Of a DNA stretch of 64,000 nucleotides, positions 18,318-26,020 are shown one piece after another (positions within the stretch are counted from its first letter, which is position 1; each line of letters begins with the position of its first letter). Origin of the DNA: Streptomyces fuscichromogenes (lineage in GTDB: Bacteria; Actinomycetota; Actinomycetes; Streptomycetales; Streptomycetaceae); NCBI RefSeq assembly GCF_014645815.1, contig NZ_BMML01000005.1, positions 186,001 through 250,000 on the forward strand, in the 5' to 3' direction. The notes under the pieces are model-generated. The model was given only the letters and a program-made list of their open reading frames with translations, was not told where the DNA came from and did not search any database. The translations under genes and the position numbers were made by a program.

Positions 18318-18695
18318 ATGAAGAATTTCGTAGTCAAGACGATCGCCAACGCGGGCGCTCTGGCAGTCGCCGTGTGGCTGCTCGACAAGATCACCCTGAC
18401 CGGCGACAGCACCCCCAAGAAGGTCTGGACGCTGATCCTGGTGGCCCTGGTCTTCGGCCTGGTGAACTTCCTGGTCAAGCCGATCGTGAAGGTCCTCACC
18501 TTTCCGCTGTTCATCCTCACCCTCGGCCTGATCACCCTGGTGGTCAACGCGCTGATGCTGCTGTTGACGTCCTGGGTGTGCGACAAGCTGGACCTGAGCT
18601 TCCATGTGGACGGGTTCTGGACCGCCGTCCTGGGCGGCCTGATCATCTCGATCGTGTCCTGGGCGCTCAACATGATCCTTCCCGACACGGACTGA
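18318..18695 (+). CDS. Phage-holin-IV/YvlD-family membrane protein
   Basis: 125-residue protein with four hydrophobic helices: LAVAVWLLDKITLTG, LILVALVFGLVNFLVKPIVK, LFILTLGLITLVVNALMLLL and AVLGGLIISIVSWALNMIL. The FGLVNFLVKPI and TLGL segments typify the family of YvlD/phage holin IV membrane proteins. The first ATG matching the family is 18318. It ends 7 bp before the tyrosine phosphatase start, so the two are co-transcribed. Despite the family name there is no phage gene nearby, so lysis is unlikely. Confidence 0.8.
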   Translation: MKNFVVKTIANAGALAVAVWLLDKITLTGDSTPKKVWTLILVALVFGLVNFLVKPIVKVLTFPLFILTLGLITLVVNALMLLLTSWVCDKLDLSFHVDGFWTAVLGGLIISIVSWALNMILPDTD

Positions 18696-18702
18696 GCACC
18701 CG

Positions 18703-19194
18703 ATGACCTACCGCGTCTGCTTCGTCTGCACCGGCAACATCTGCCGTTCCCCGATGGCGGAGTCCGTCTTCCGGGCCCGCACGGCCGAGGCCGGACTCGA
18801 CGACCGTGTCGAGGCCGACAGCGCCGGCACCGGGGGCTGGCACGAGGGAGACGGCGCCGACCCGCGCGCCGTCCGCGTCCTCGCGGAGCACGGCTACGAC
18901 AGCGACCACACCGCACGCCAGTTCCAGGCCTCCTGGTTCGCCCGCCTCGACCTCGTGATCGCCCTCGACTCCGGCCACCTCAAGGCCCTGCGCCGGCTCG
19001 CCCCCACCGAGCAGGACGCCCGCAAGGTACGGCTGCTGCGCGCGTACGACCCGGCCGCCGGCGACGACCTCGACGTACCGGATCCGTACTACGGCGCTCT
19101 GGACGGCTTCGAGGAGTGTCTTGAGATGGTGGAGGCGGCGAGCGAGGGGCTGCTCGCCGCGGTACGGGCAGAGGTGGAGGGAACGGCGGGATGA
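18703..19194 (+). CDS. Low-molecular-weight protein tyrosine phosphatase
   Basis: Cytoplasmic cysteine phosphatase that removes phosphate from tyrosine residues, in actinomycetes often linked to secondary metabolism and envelope regulation. Residues 7-17 contain the P-loop VCTGNICRSPM (CX5R) and the general-acid loop is VPDPYYG near residue 128. Its 163 residues are the usual family size. It lies between the four-helix membrane gene (7-bp gap) and the PLP enzyme (ATGA overlap), so all three are probably translated from one message. Confidence 0.93.
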   Translation: MTYRVCFVCTGNICRSPMAESVFRARTAEAGLDDRVEADSAGTGGWHEGDGADPRAVRVLAEHGYDSDHTARQFQASWFARLDLVIALDSGHLKALRRLAPTEQDARKVRLLRAYDPAAGDDLDVPDPYYGALDGFEECLEMVEAASEGLLAAVRAEVEGTAG

Positions 19195-20324
19195 GCGAGG
19201 CGGCCATGGGCGAGGGCACGCGCGCGGTGCGGGCGGGGCTGCCCGAGCCGGTCAAGAACGAGCCGACCCTGCCGGGGCCGGTCTTCGCCGCGCACTTCCA
19301 TCTGCCGGGCGAGGTGAGCGGGCCGTACGCCTACGGCCGCGACGAGAACCCGACCTGGACCCATCTGGAGCGGGCCATCGGTGAGCTGGAGGCGCCCGGC
19401 GATCCGGACGTCGAGACGCTGGTGTTCGCCTCCGGTGTGGCGGCCGTCTCGGCGGTGCTCTTCTCCCAGCTGAGCGCCGGGGACGCGGTCGTCCTGCCGT
19501 CCGACGGCTACCAGGTGCTGCCGCTGGTCCGCGCCCAGCTGGAGGCGTACGGCATCGAGGTGCGCACCGCACCGACCGCCGGCGACGCCCAGCTCGACGT
19601 CCTCGACGGGGCGAGGCTGCTGCTGATCGAGACGCCGTGCAACCCGGGACTCGACGTCTGTGACATCCGGCGTCTCGCCGAGGCGGCACACGCGCGTGGC
19701 GCCCTGGTAGCCGTCGACAACACCCTCGCCACCCCGCTCGGCCAGCGCCCGCTGGCCCTGGGCGCCGACTTCTCCATGGCCAGCGGCACCAAACAGCTCA
19801 CCGGCCATGGAGACGTGCTGTTGGGGTACGTCACCGGGCGGGACGCGGCGGCCATGGCCTCGGTACGCCGCTGGCGCAAGATCATCGGGGCGATCTCCGG
19901 GCCCATGGAGGCCTGGCTGGCCCATCGCTCCCTCGCCACCCTCCAGTTGCGGGTGGACCGGCAGAACGCGACCGCCCTGCTGCTCGCGGAGGCGCTGCGC
20001 GAGCGGTCCGAGGTGAGCGGCCTGCGCTACCCGGGGCTGTCCGGCGATCCCGCGCACAAGATCGCCTCGCAGCAGATGCGCCGCTACGGCTCGGTGATCT
20101 CCTTCACACTGCCCACGCGCGCGCGTGCCGAACGCTTCCTCCAGGCGCTGCGGCTGGTCGACGATGCGACGAGCTTCGGCGGGGTGCGTTCCACGGCCGA
20201 GCGACGGCGGCGCTGGGGTGGGGACGACGTACCGGAGGGCTTCATCCGGCTGTCGGTCGGGGCCGAGGATCCCGAAGATCTTGTGGCCGATGTGCTGCGC
20301 GCACTCGACGAGTCGGATGAGTGA
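19191..20324 (+). CDS. Cys/Met-metabolism PLP enzyme (cystathionine lyase/synthase family)
   Basis: Fold-type I PLP enzyme of the cystathionine gamma-lyase/gamma-synthase family, making or breaking C-S bonds in methionine, cysteine or homocysteine metabolism. It is 377 residues. YAYGRDENPTWTHLERAI, the family opening, is intact. FASGVAAVSAVL is the phosphate-binding helix, and MASGTKQLTGHGDVLLGYV has the PLP lysine. ATGA couples it to the tyrosine phosphatase stop. The exact reaction (elimination or replacement) cannot be read from these motifs; gamma-lyase is a common annotation. Confidence 0.88.
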   Translation: MSEAAMGEGTRAVRAGLPEPVKNEPTLPGPVFAAHFHLPGEVSGPYAYGRDENPTWTHLERAIGELEAPGDPDVETLVFASGVAAVSAVLFSQLSAGDAVVLPSDGYQVLPLVRAQLEAYGIEVRTAPTAGDAQLDVLDGARLLLIETPCNPGLDVCDIRRLAEAAHARGALVAVDNTLATPLGQRPLALGADFSMASGTKQLTGHGDVLLGYVTGRDAAAMASVRRWRKIIGAISGPMEAWLAHRSLATLQLRVDRQNATALLLAEALRERSEVSGLRYPGLSGDPAHKIASQQMRRYGSVISFTLPTRARAERFLQALRLVDDATSFGGVRSTAERRRRWGGDDVPEGFIRLSVGAEDPEDLVADVLRALDESDE

Positions 20325-20364
20325 CCGAATTTCGGACGCTTCCACAGGTCTGGCTACGCATAAC

Positions 20365-20403
20365 GGACGGTCCGAACCTCCCCCCTCGCGGCTCGGACCG
20401 TCC
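20365..20403 (+). terminator. Hairpin terminator, 11-bp perfect stem
   Basis: GGACGGTCCGA (20365-20375) pairs with TCGGACCGTCC (20393-20403), 40 bp after the PLP enzyme stop codon. The loop is 17 nt and C-rich. Confidence 0.75.
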
Positions 20404-20482
20404 CGGTTCTCGCGCGCCAAGAACCGCGCGACCAAGGCTAGTTGACTCTGCGTCAGTGTCCAATCACTGTAGCGACAGGAAC

Positions 20483-20500
20483 CTATCGACTTATTTATAG
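20483..20500. promoter_or_regulatory. Possible LysR-type T-N11-A box
   Basis: CTATCGACTTATTTATAG has ends CTAT/ATAG and the T-N11-A spacing of LysR operators, in the only AT-rich stretch nearby. It is 54 bp before the LysR gene ATG, a position expected for autoregulation. A TTGACT at 20442-20447 may be a -35. Confidence 0.4.
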
Positions 20501-20554
20501 TTGGGGACCTGCCCGGGGGCCGGAAAAGGGGCAGGCGGAACGGGAGGGCGTGCG

Positions 20555-21460
20555 ATGGATCTGGCCTTGCTGCGCACCTTCGTGACCGTGCACCGGGCCG
20601 GCTCCTTCACCCGCGCCGCCGCCCTGCTCGGACTCTCGCAGCCGGCGGTGACCTCCCAGATCCGGACGCTGGAACAGCAACTCGGTCGTCCGCTCTTCCT
20701 GCGCCAGGCCCGTGGGGTGACTCCCACGACCATCGGCGACGAACTCGCCCACAAGGCCGCCCCACATCTCGACGCCCTCGTGGAAATAGCGGAACGCGGC
20801 CTCGACGACGACTCCTCGGTGCGCACCCTGCACCTCGCCGGGCCACCCGAGTTCACCGCGGAACGCGCTCTTCCCGCTCTCACGGAGCTCGCCGGCGACG
20901 ACGGCCAGGGCTTCGCACTGCGCGCCTCGTTCGGGAACGCCGAGGAGACCCTGGAGGGGCTGTCCGCCGGTCACCACGACCTGGCCATCAGTACCGTCCG
21001 GCCGCGCGGCGCCCTGCTCACCGCCACCGCGCTCTGCGACGAGGAGCATGTCCTGGTCGCCGCTCCACGCTGGGCCGAGGAGATCGGCACCGGTGCCGTG
21101 CGCGGCAAGGGCGCGGCCGTCCTGGAGAATCTGCCGGTCGTCGAGGTCCATGAGTCGCTGCCGTTCGTCTCGCGCTACTGGGGTTCCGTCTTCGACACGC
21201 GGCCGGCCGCCTCGGGCACGGTCGTGGTCCCTGATCTGCGCGCGGTGCTCGCCTGTGCGGTCGCGGGTGCCGGCCTCGCGGTGCTGCCCCGGTACCTGTG
21301 CACGGCCGCCCTGGAGCGCGGCGAGGTCGCGGCGCTGCACGATCCTCCGGTCCCCCCGCTGCGGACGTACTTCCTTGTGGTGCGCACCGGCACGCTCGCC
21401 ATGCCGCATGTGGCACGGGCGCACGAGTGGCTCCAGCACGCGGCCGCGGACTGGAGCTGA
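20555..21460 (+). CDS. LysR-family transcriptional regulator
   Basis: Regulator of 301 residues. The N-terminal helix-turn-helix MDLALLRTFVTVHRAGSFTR, followed by AALLGLSQPAVTSQIRTLEQ, is standard LysR. The C-terminal two-lobed co-inducer domain contains GHHDLAISTVRPRG and AGAGLAVLPRYLC. ATG 20555 has GGAGGG 7 bases upstream; the longer open frame from 20501 adds a glycine-rich leader unlike the family. The target is unknown: both neighbours are co-directional, and no divergent gene exists, which is atypical for LysR regulators. Confidence 0.9.
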   Translation: MDLALLRTFVTVHRAGSFTRAAALLGLSQPAVTSQIRTLEQQLGRPLFLRQARGVTPTTIGDELAHKAAPHLDALVEIAERGLDDDSSVRTLHLAGPPEFTAERALPALTELAGDDGQGFALRASFGNAEETLEGLSAGHHDLAISTVRPRGALLTATALCDEEHVLVAAPRWAEEIGTGAVRGKGAAVLENLPVVEVHESLPFVSRYWGSVFDTRPAASGTVVVPDLRAVLACAVAGAGLAVLPRYLCTAALERGEVAALHDPPVPPLRTYFLVVRTGTLAMPHVARAHEWLQHAAADWS

Positions 21461-21513
21461 GCGCGCGTTCTGCGGAGTTGACGCAATGCCGCCGTACGGT
21501 GGCGCTTCGCGAT

Positions 21514-21527
21514 GTTTCACGTGGAAC
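21514..21527. other. parS: Near-perfect parS upstream of the NUDIX gene
   Basis: GTTTCACGTGGAAC, one mismatch to consensus, 22 bp upstream of the NUDIX ATG. Confidence 0.65.
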
Positions 21528-21548
21528 CAGCTGGGCCACATTTCTCCC

Positions 21549-22031
21549 ATGACCGTCCGACCCGTGGTCAAGCGCACCGCCCGTGCCGTCCTTCTGGACG
21601 GCGATGACCTGATCCTGATCAAGCGCACCAAGCCAGGTGTCGATCCCTACTGGGTCACTCCCGGTGGCGGGGTCGAGCCCGAGGACACCACCGTCGTCGA
21701 CGCCCTGCACCGTGAGGTGGACGAGGAGCTCGGCGCCAAGATCACCGACGTGGTGCCCTGCTTCGTGGACACCGTGGAGCACATCGGTGACAGCGGCAGC
21801 ACGACCGGTGTGAAGGTGCAGCACTTCTTCGTCTGCCGGCTGGAGTCCATGGACCCGGCTCTGCGGCACGGCCCTGAAATCGACGAACCCGCCGGCGAGT
21901 ACGAGATCGTGCGTGTCCCCTTCACTCGGGTGGGGATCGCCTCCGTGCATCTCGTGCCGCTGTCGCTGCGGCACTACCTGGACGGCAACATCGAGGGTGT
22001 GCGGGCCATGCACGCCCCGGATCTCGGATGA
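21549..22031 (+). CDS. NUDIX hydrolase
   Basis: Small Mg2+-dependent hydrolase of nucleoside diphosphates linked to another moiety. The NUDIX box is GGGVEPEDTTVVDALHREVD followed at once by EELGA, matching GX5EX7REUXEEXGU. It is 160 residues from ATG 21549. The preceding strand DPYWVTPGGG is typical. The substrate is not predictable. It converges on the flavohemoprotein gene, with only 4 bp between stop codons, and I see no terminator in the gap. Confidence 0.92.
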   Translation: MTVRPVVKRTARAVLLDGDDLILIKRTKPGVDPYWVTPGGGVEPEDTTVVDALHREVDEELGAKITDVVPCFVDTVEHIGDSGSTTGVKVQHFFVCRLESMDPALRHGPEIDEPAGEYEIVRVPFTRVGIASVHLVPLSLRHYLDGNIEGVRAMHAPDLG

Positions 22032-22035
22032 CGGG

Positions 22036-23490
22036 TCAGTCGCCGACGACGACCAGTTCCTCGACCGAGTCGTGCCGGATGCGGTGTGCGGGGAAGCCGA
22101 CGTCCCGCAGCGCGGTGATCCCGTTGCGGATCATGCCGGGCGGGCCGGACAGACAGGCGTCGTAATCGATCCACGGGCCGTACCCGCGGATGGCGTCGGG
22201 GAGCTGGAGGTGTGCCTGCCGGTCGACGACCGCACGGACCGCGAGCCAGGGATGGCTCTGCTGGAGCCGGAGCAGGGTGTCGATGTCGTACAGGTCGTGT
22301 TCGGTGCGGGCGCCGTAGAACACCTCGACCGGGCGGCGCGATCCGCGTTCGGCGATGTCCTCGACCATCGCCTTGATGGGTGCGATGCCGGTGCCGCCGC
22401 CCAGGCAGAGCAGTCCGTTGTCCCTGGTGTGGTCGACGGTCATCGAACCGCCGGGCGGGCCGAGGCGGATGACGTCGCCGGGGCGGGCGCGGTGCACCAG
22501 CGAGTTGGAGACCCAGCCTGCCGGGACGGCCTTCACATGGAACGTGAACAGGCCGTCCGAGCGGGGCGCCGAGGCGAAGGAGTAGTGCCGCCACACCCGC
22601 GGCCACCAGGCCGTCTCCACACTCGTGTACTGCCCGGCAAGGAAGGGGTACGGCTGGTCCGGACGGAGTGTGAGCACCGCGACGTCCGCGGTCCTGAGGT
22701 CATGGGCGACGATCTCCGCGTGCCACCACGCCGGGGCGCGCAGTTCGTCGGTGGCCGCCGCGTCGATCATCACCTGGGACATCGTCGTGTACGCGCGTAC
22801 CCAGGCCGCCTCCGTCTCGGGATCCCAGATGCCCGAGGCATACCTGCTCAGCGCGCCGATGAGGCATTCGCCGACGGCCGGGTAGTGCTCGGGCCGGGTG
22901 CCGTACTTGCGGTGGCCGCGGCCCAGGTTCTGGAGGTACTCGACCAGGACGGGCGTGTTGTCGATGTGCTCGGCCGCGGTGAGCAGCGCCTTCAGCAGCC
23001 GGTCCCGCTGGGTGTCCATGGCGGCCGGGAACAGGGAACGCAGTTCGGGGTGGCGGACGAAGAGCAGTGCGTAGAAGTACGAGGTGACCTTGTCGGCGAT
23101 CGGACCGACCTCGGCCATGGTGCCGCGGATACGGATCGCGTCCGGTGAGGCGTTCTGCGTCTGCTGGGCACTGCGCCGGGGCGGGACGTCCTCGAAGGCG
23201 CCCGGTGGGGGGTGCGGGGTCGTGCGCGCGTAGGGGCCGGGCGCCGCGTACTGCCCGCCGGGCGGGGCCTCAGCGGCTCCCTGAAAGCGTGCGGGCTCCG
23301 TCGGTGGCCATATTCGCTCCTGGGGCGCCGCGGCCGCGGGAGGGCGGCCCTGGGGCGTTTCCCGACCGCTCCCCGGCGCCACGACCGGAGGCTCGGTGGC
23401 AGTGTCGAACGCGGGCCTGCTGTGGGGCGCGAACCAATGGCCTCCGCCGGCCCCGTCGTTGCCCGCCGACGTGGTGGTCGGAGCGTCCAT
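22036..23490 (-). CDS. Flavohemoprotein-like globin-reductase
   Basis: NO dioxygenase-type flavohemoprotein, turning nitric oxide and O2 into nitrate with NAD(P)H, or a related globin-coupled reductase. A Pro/Ala-rich disordered region covers residues 1-112. The globin domain is about 113-245, with the likely proximal histidine H193 in LGRGHRKYG. The FAD-binding region has WRHYSFAS (RxYS), the NAD(P)H site is CLGGGTGIAPIKAM, and CLSGPPGM is near the C terminus. The N-terminal extension is much longer than in Hmp proteins. ATG 23490 follows GAGGCGAGGG. The globin lacks obvious Hmp E-helix signatures I could check by eye. Confidence 0.85.
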   Translation of the reverse strand: MDAPTTTSAGNDGAGGGHWFAPHSRPAFDTATEPPVVAPGSGRETPQGRPPAAAAPQERIWPPTEPARFQGAAEAPPGGQYAAPGPYARTTPHPPPGAFEDVPPRRSAQQTQNASPDAIRIRGTMAEVGPIADKVTSYFYALLFVRHPELRSLFPAAMDTQRDRLLKALLTAAEHIDNTPVLVEYLQNLGRGHRKYGTRPEHYPAVGECLIGALSRYASGIWDPETEAAWVRAYTTMSQVMIDAAATDELRAPAWWHAEIVAHDLRTADVAVLTLRPDQPYPFLAGQYTSVETAWWPRVWRHYSFASAPRSDGLFTFHVKAVPAGWVSNSLVHRARPGDVIRLGPPGGSMTVDHTRDNGLLCLGGGTGIAPIKAMVEDIAERGSRRPVEVFYGARTEHDLYDIDTLLRLQQSHPWLAVRAVVDRQAHLQLPDAIRGYGPWIDYDACLSGPPGMIRNGITALRDVGFPAHRIRHDSVEELVVVGD

Positions 23491-23796
23491 GGTGTGCCCT
23501 CGCCTCGAACATCTTGCGGTCGGTCTGCGCACTTCCCTCGGAAGGTGCTTGCTTTCCCCCGTTGACGGCTAGCTCTCCCCGGTCGGGCCCTGTGGCCGAC
23601 ACGACCACATTGAACCCGCGATTCTCCCGTGTACGGACAAGTAAGGCGAGAGTGTGACATGGGCCGCAATCGCTCCCGCAGAAGCGCCCCGCCCCGGACA
23701 TGAACCGGAGTCGACCCTACCGGCCGTCGCCGCGCGCACAAGTCCCCCCTGTCTCCCTCGTGATTCTGGCAACGGGCGAACCATCGGTTCCCTCAA
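23491..23796. other. 306-bp gap upstream of the flavohemoprotein gene
   Basis: It holds the presumed promoter of the flavohemoprotein gene and the 3' side of the HAD phosphatase gene. I see no gene, clear operator (no NsrR-like palindrome) or strong hairpin in it. Confidence 0.5.
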
Positions 23797-24429
23797 TTAC
23801 CGGGCGCCACGCGTCAATTCATAGGCTTCCCATAGATCCCGGCCCGTGTAGGAGTACGTCGCGAGACCGGCGAGATGTCCGTCCGCATTGACCGCCACGG
23901 ATACCGGAACCGCACCGAACAAGTCCCTGTCCGACATCGAGTCGCCGTAGGCGACACAGTCCGCCCGTCCGATCCCGAACTGCTCGCACAGCCGGTCCGC
24001 GATCGTCACCTTGGCGGCTGCGGTGAGCGCTCCAGCCGGATCCATCGGTTCGACGAACGGAACCGCCGGGAATTGCGATCCGAAGGCCGCATGGGCTCCC
24101 CAGTCCAGGAGACGTTCCACGAAGAAGGAAGGCGACAGCGAGACCACCGCGCAGTAGTCCCCCGATCCCCTGATCTCGGCCCAGACATCCCGGATCCGGG
24201 CCAGCCACGGCGCACCGTCGAATGCCGCCGTCACATGCGCCTCGGTCAGCTCGGCCCAGAGCGTGTACACCCGTGTCGCGTACTCCGACGGGTCTATCCG
24301 TCCCGCCGAAATGGCCCGATCAAGCTCTACGGTCTCTTCTTCCAGACCAAGTTGTCGGGATATCTCGACGGGCGCGGAGGTGCCGTGCAGCAAAGTGCCG
24401 TCAAGATCGAATAGATGAAGTCTCGCCAT
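23797..24429 (-). CDS. HAD-superfamily phosphatase, SerB-like
   Basis: Cytoplasmic phosphatase of 210 residues. It starts MARLHLFDLDGTLLHG (motif I DxDGT), has VVSLSPSFF (motif II Ser in a hhhS pattern) and ends with the motif IV block CVAYGDSMSDRDLFGAVP. The cap lies between residues 17 and 80, giving the small C1 cap of the phosphoserine phosphatase/HAD-IB branch. Phosphoserine is one possible substrate but is not shown. It is divergent from the GNAT gene, with a perfect parS between them. Confidence 0.88.
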   Translation of the reverse strand: MARLHLFDLDGTLLHGTSAPVEISRQLGLEEETVELDRAISAGRIDPSEYATRVYTLWAELTEAHVTAAFDGAPWLARIRDVWAEIRGSGDYCAVVSLSPSFFVERLLDWGAHAAFGSQFPAVPFVEPMDPAGALTAAAKVTIADRLCEQFGIGRADCVAYGDSMSDRDLFGAVPVSVAVNADGHLAGLATYSYTGRDLWEAYELTRGAR

Positions 24430-24495
24430 GGCCCGAGGCTAACGGGAAGGCTCACAACTCCTCGGTACGGCCACGAACCGCTGCCCTGCGACGGT

Positions 24496-24509
24496 GTTTC
24501 ACGTGAAAC
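24496..24509. other. parS: parS site between divergent genes
   Basis: Perfect GTTTCACGTGAAAC in the 119-bp divergent gap between the HAD phosphatase and the GNAT protein. Confidence 0.9.
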
Positions 24510-24548
24510 GTCCTGGATCTGTACAAGGGCTGTGCTGAGGGCTACGAC

Positions 24549-25487
24549 ATGGCCAAAAGCGCGTGCGTCTCCCTGGAAACAGGTGGACGCCGGGGGCGCC
24601 GGTCGGAAAGCCTGACCTGCGTGTCAACTCCTTCCGACGCCGCTCTGCCCATTCGCCGACTGACGCCACGCGATCTCAGCGCCTGCGCCGACTTGTCCGA
24701 GGATCGGGGGTGGCCCCGTGAGGAACACAAGTGGCGCCTGCTCCTCACGGCCGGGAAGGGATATGGCGTCGACGACCCCGGCGGAGGCCTGGTGGCCGCC
24801 TGTGTCGTCACGGAGTACGGCACAGGGGAACGCCCACGTCTCGGCGCGGTCGGCATGGTCCTGGTCGCCGAACGACACGCCCGCCAGGGCATCGGCCGCC
24901 GGCTGATGCGGCACATCGTCTCGGCGATGGGGACGACTCCCCTGACCCTGTACGCGACGCCGTACGGGCGTCCGCTCTACGAGGAGCTGGGGTTCAAGGC
25001 CACGGGGCGTTCGGAGATGCTGTCCGGGCCCTTCACGCCGGGCGGGTCCCAGCCTCGGGTGGCGACGCGGACGGCCACCGCTGAGGACCTCGGTTCCATC
25101 CTGCGGCTCGACGAGGAGGTGTTCGGCGTCGACCGCACCCTTCTCATCACCCGGCTGCCCGCGTTCTCGGACCTGCTGCACGTCGCTGTGGACGACGGGC
25201 GAATCGTGGGATACGCGGCCGCGTGGCCCAACATGGACACGCATGTCGTCGGGCCGCTGATCGCGCGTGACACCGAGACGGCGAAGTCCCTGATCGCCTC
25301 GCTCGCCGCCCACACCGATCGCCCGCTCCGTACGGACATCGACGTCAGACACGAGGAGCTGCTGAGCTGGGCGAAGGCGCGTGGACTGACTTCCGTCGCC
25401 ATGAACTCCGTCATGACCTACGGCATCGCGGAGTCACCGGGGGACTGGACACGACGGTTCGCGCCGCTGACGGTGGCGGCGGGCTGA
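24549..25487 (+). CDS. Tandem-domain GNAT acetyltransferase
   Basis: Acyl-CoA-dependent N-acetyltransferase of 312 residues with two GNAT-like lobes. The first lobe has the CoA-binding loop VAERHARQGIGRRLM (R/QxxGxG/A) and LYATPYGRPLYEELGFKATG. The second, at about residues 165-290, carries AAWPNMDTHVVGPLIARDTE and is divergent. The ATG 24549 start adds an arginine-rich leader; GTG 24621 is an alternative, but neither has a clear ribosome site. The acceptor substrate is unknown. Confidence 0.82.
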   Translation: MAKSACVSLETGGRRGRRSESLTCVSTPSDAALPIRRLTPRDLSACADLSEDRGWPREEHKWRLLLTAGKGYGVDDPGGGLVAACVVTEYGTGERPRLGAVGMVLVAERHARQGIGRRLMRHIVSAMGTTPLTLYATPYGRPLYEELGFKATGRSEMLSGPFTPGGSQPRVATRTATAEDLGSILRLDEEVFGVDRTLLITRLPAFSDLLHVAVDDGRIVGYAAAWPNMDTHVVGPLIARDTETAKSLIASLAAHTDRPLRTDIDVRHEELLSWAKARGLTSVAMNSVMTYGIAESPGDWTRRFAPLTVAAG

Positions 25488-25555
25488 GAAGCCTTCGACG
25501 CGGTGAACGCCGGCTCCCGGACGGAGTCGGCGTTCACGTTGAGCGGGAGTGCCGG

Positions 25556-25975
25556 TCAGGCGAGTGCCTGGACGGCGGCGGTGGCGAAGCCGTGGTCCTG
25601 GCCGGGCGCACCGCCGCCGACGCCGATCGCTCCGACGAGACGGCCGTCCCGCCGTACGGGGACACCGCCCGCGATGAACAGCAGCGGCTGGTCGAGCGCC
25701 GTGGGCAGGGTGTGGAAGAGGCCACCGGGCTGCACGGCGTCGATCAGGTCGGCGGTGGCGGTGTTCAGCTGGAGCGCCGTGTAGGCCTTGCGAGTGCTGG
25801 TCTCGCCGGAGATGAGCACGGCACGGTCATCCCGGCGGAAGGCCAGCAGATGGCCTCCGGCGTCCAGGACGGTGATGGTGACGGTGACCCCCGCGGCCTC
25901 GGCGGCGCGGCCGGCCTCGGTGATCAGGAGCTCGGCGTCCTGGATGGTGAGCGGGGTGACGGTGGTGGTGCTCAT
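25556..25975 (-). CDS. GlcG/HbpS-family protein
   Basis: Small 139-residue protein of the GlcG/HbpS (DUF336) family, whose members bind heme or small organic ligands; HbpS in Streptomyces reticuli is an extracellular heme sensor. Visible signatures are VLDAGGHLLAFRRDD, STRKAYTALQLN and FIAGGVPVRRDGRLVGAIGV. No signal peptide is present, so it is probably cytoplasmic. It lies downstream of the MFS exporter in the same direction (45-bp gap), likely one operon under the divergent MarR regulator. Confidence 0.87.
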   Translation of the reverse strand: MSTTTVTPLTIQDAELLITEAGRAAEAAGVTVTITVLDAGGHLLAFRRDDRAVLISGETSTRKAYTALQLNTATADLIDAVQPGGLFHTLPTALDQPLLFIAGGVPVRRDGRLVGAIGVGGGAPGQDHGFATAAVQALA

Positions 25976-26020
25976 GGTTCTCCTTGGATGGTGCTGACGT
26001 GCGGTGAGAAGGGCGGACGG

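Noticed and set aside
18318..18695. Prophage holin.
   Set aside because: No endolysin, integrase or structural phage gene nearby; the family name reflects distant similarity only.
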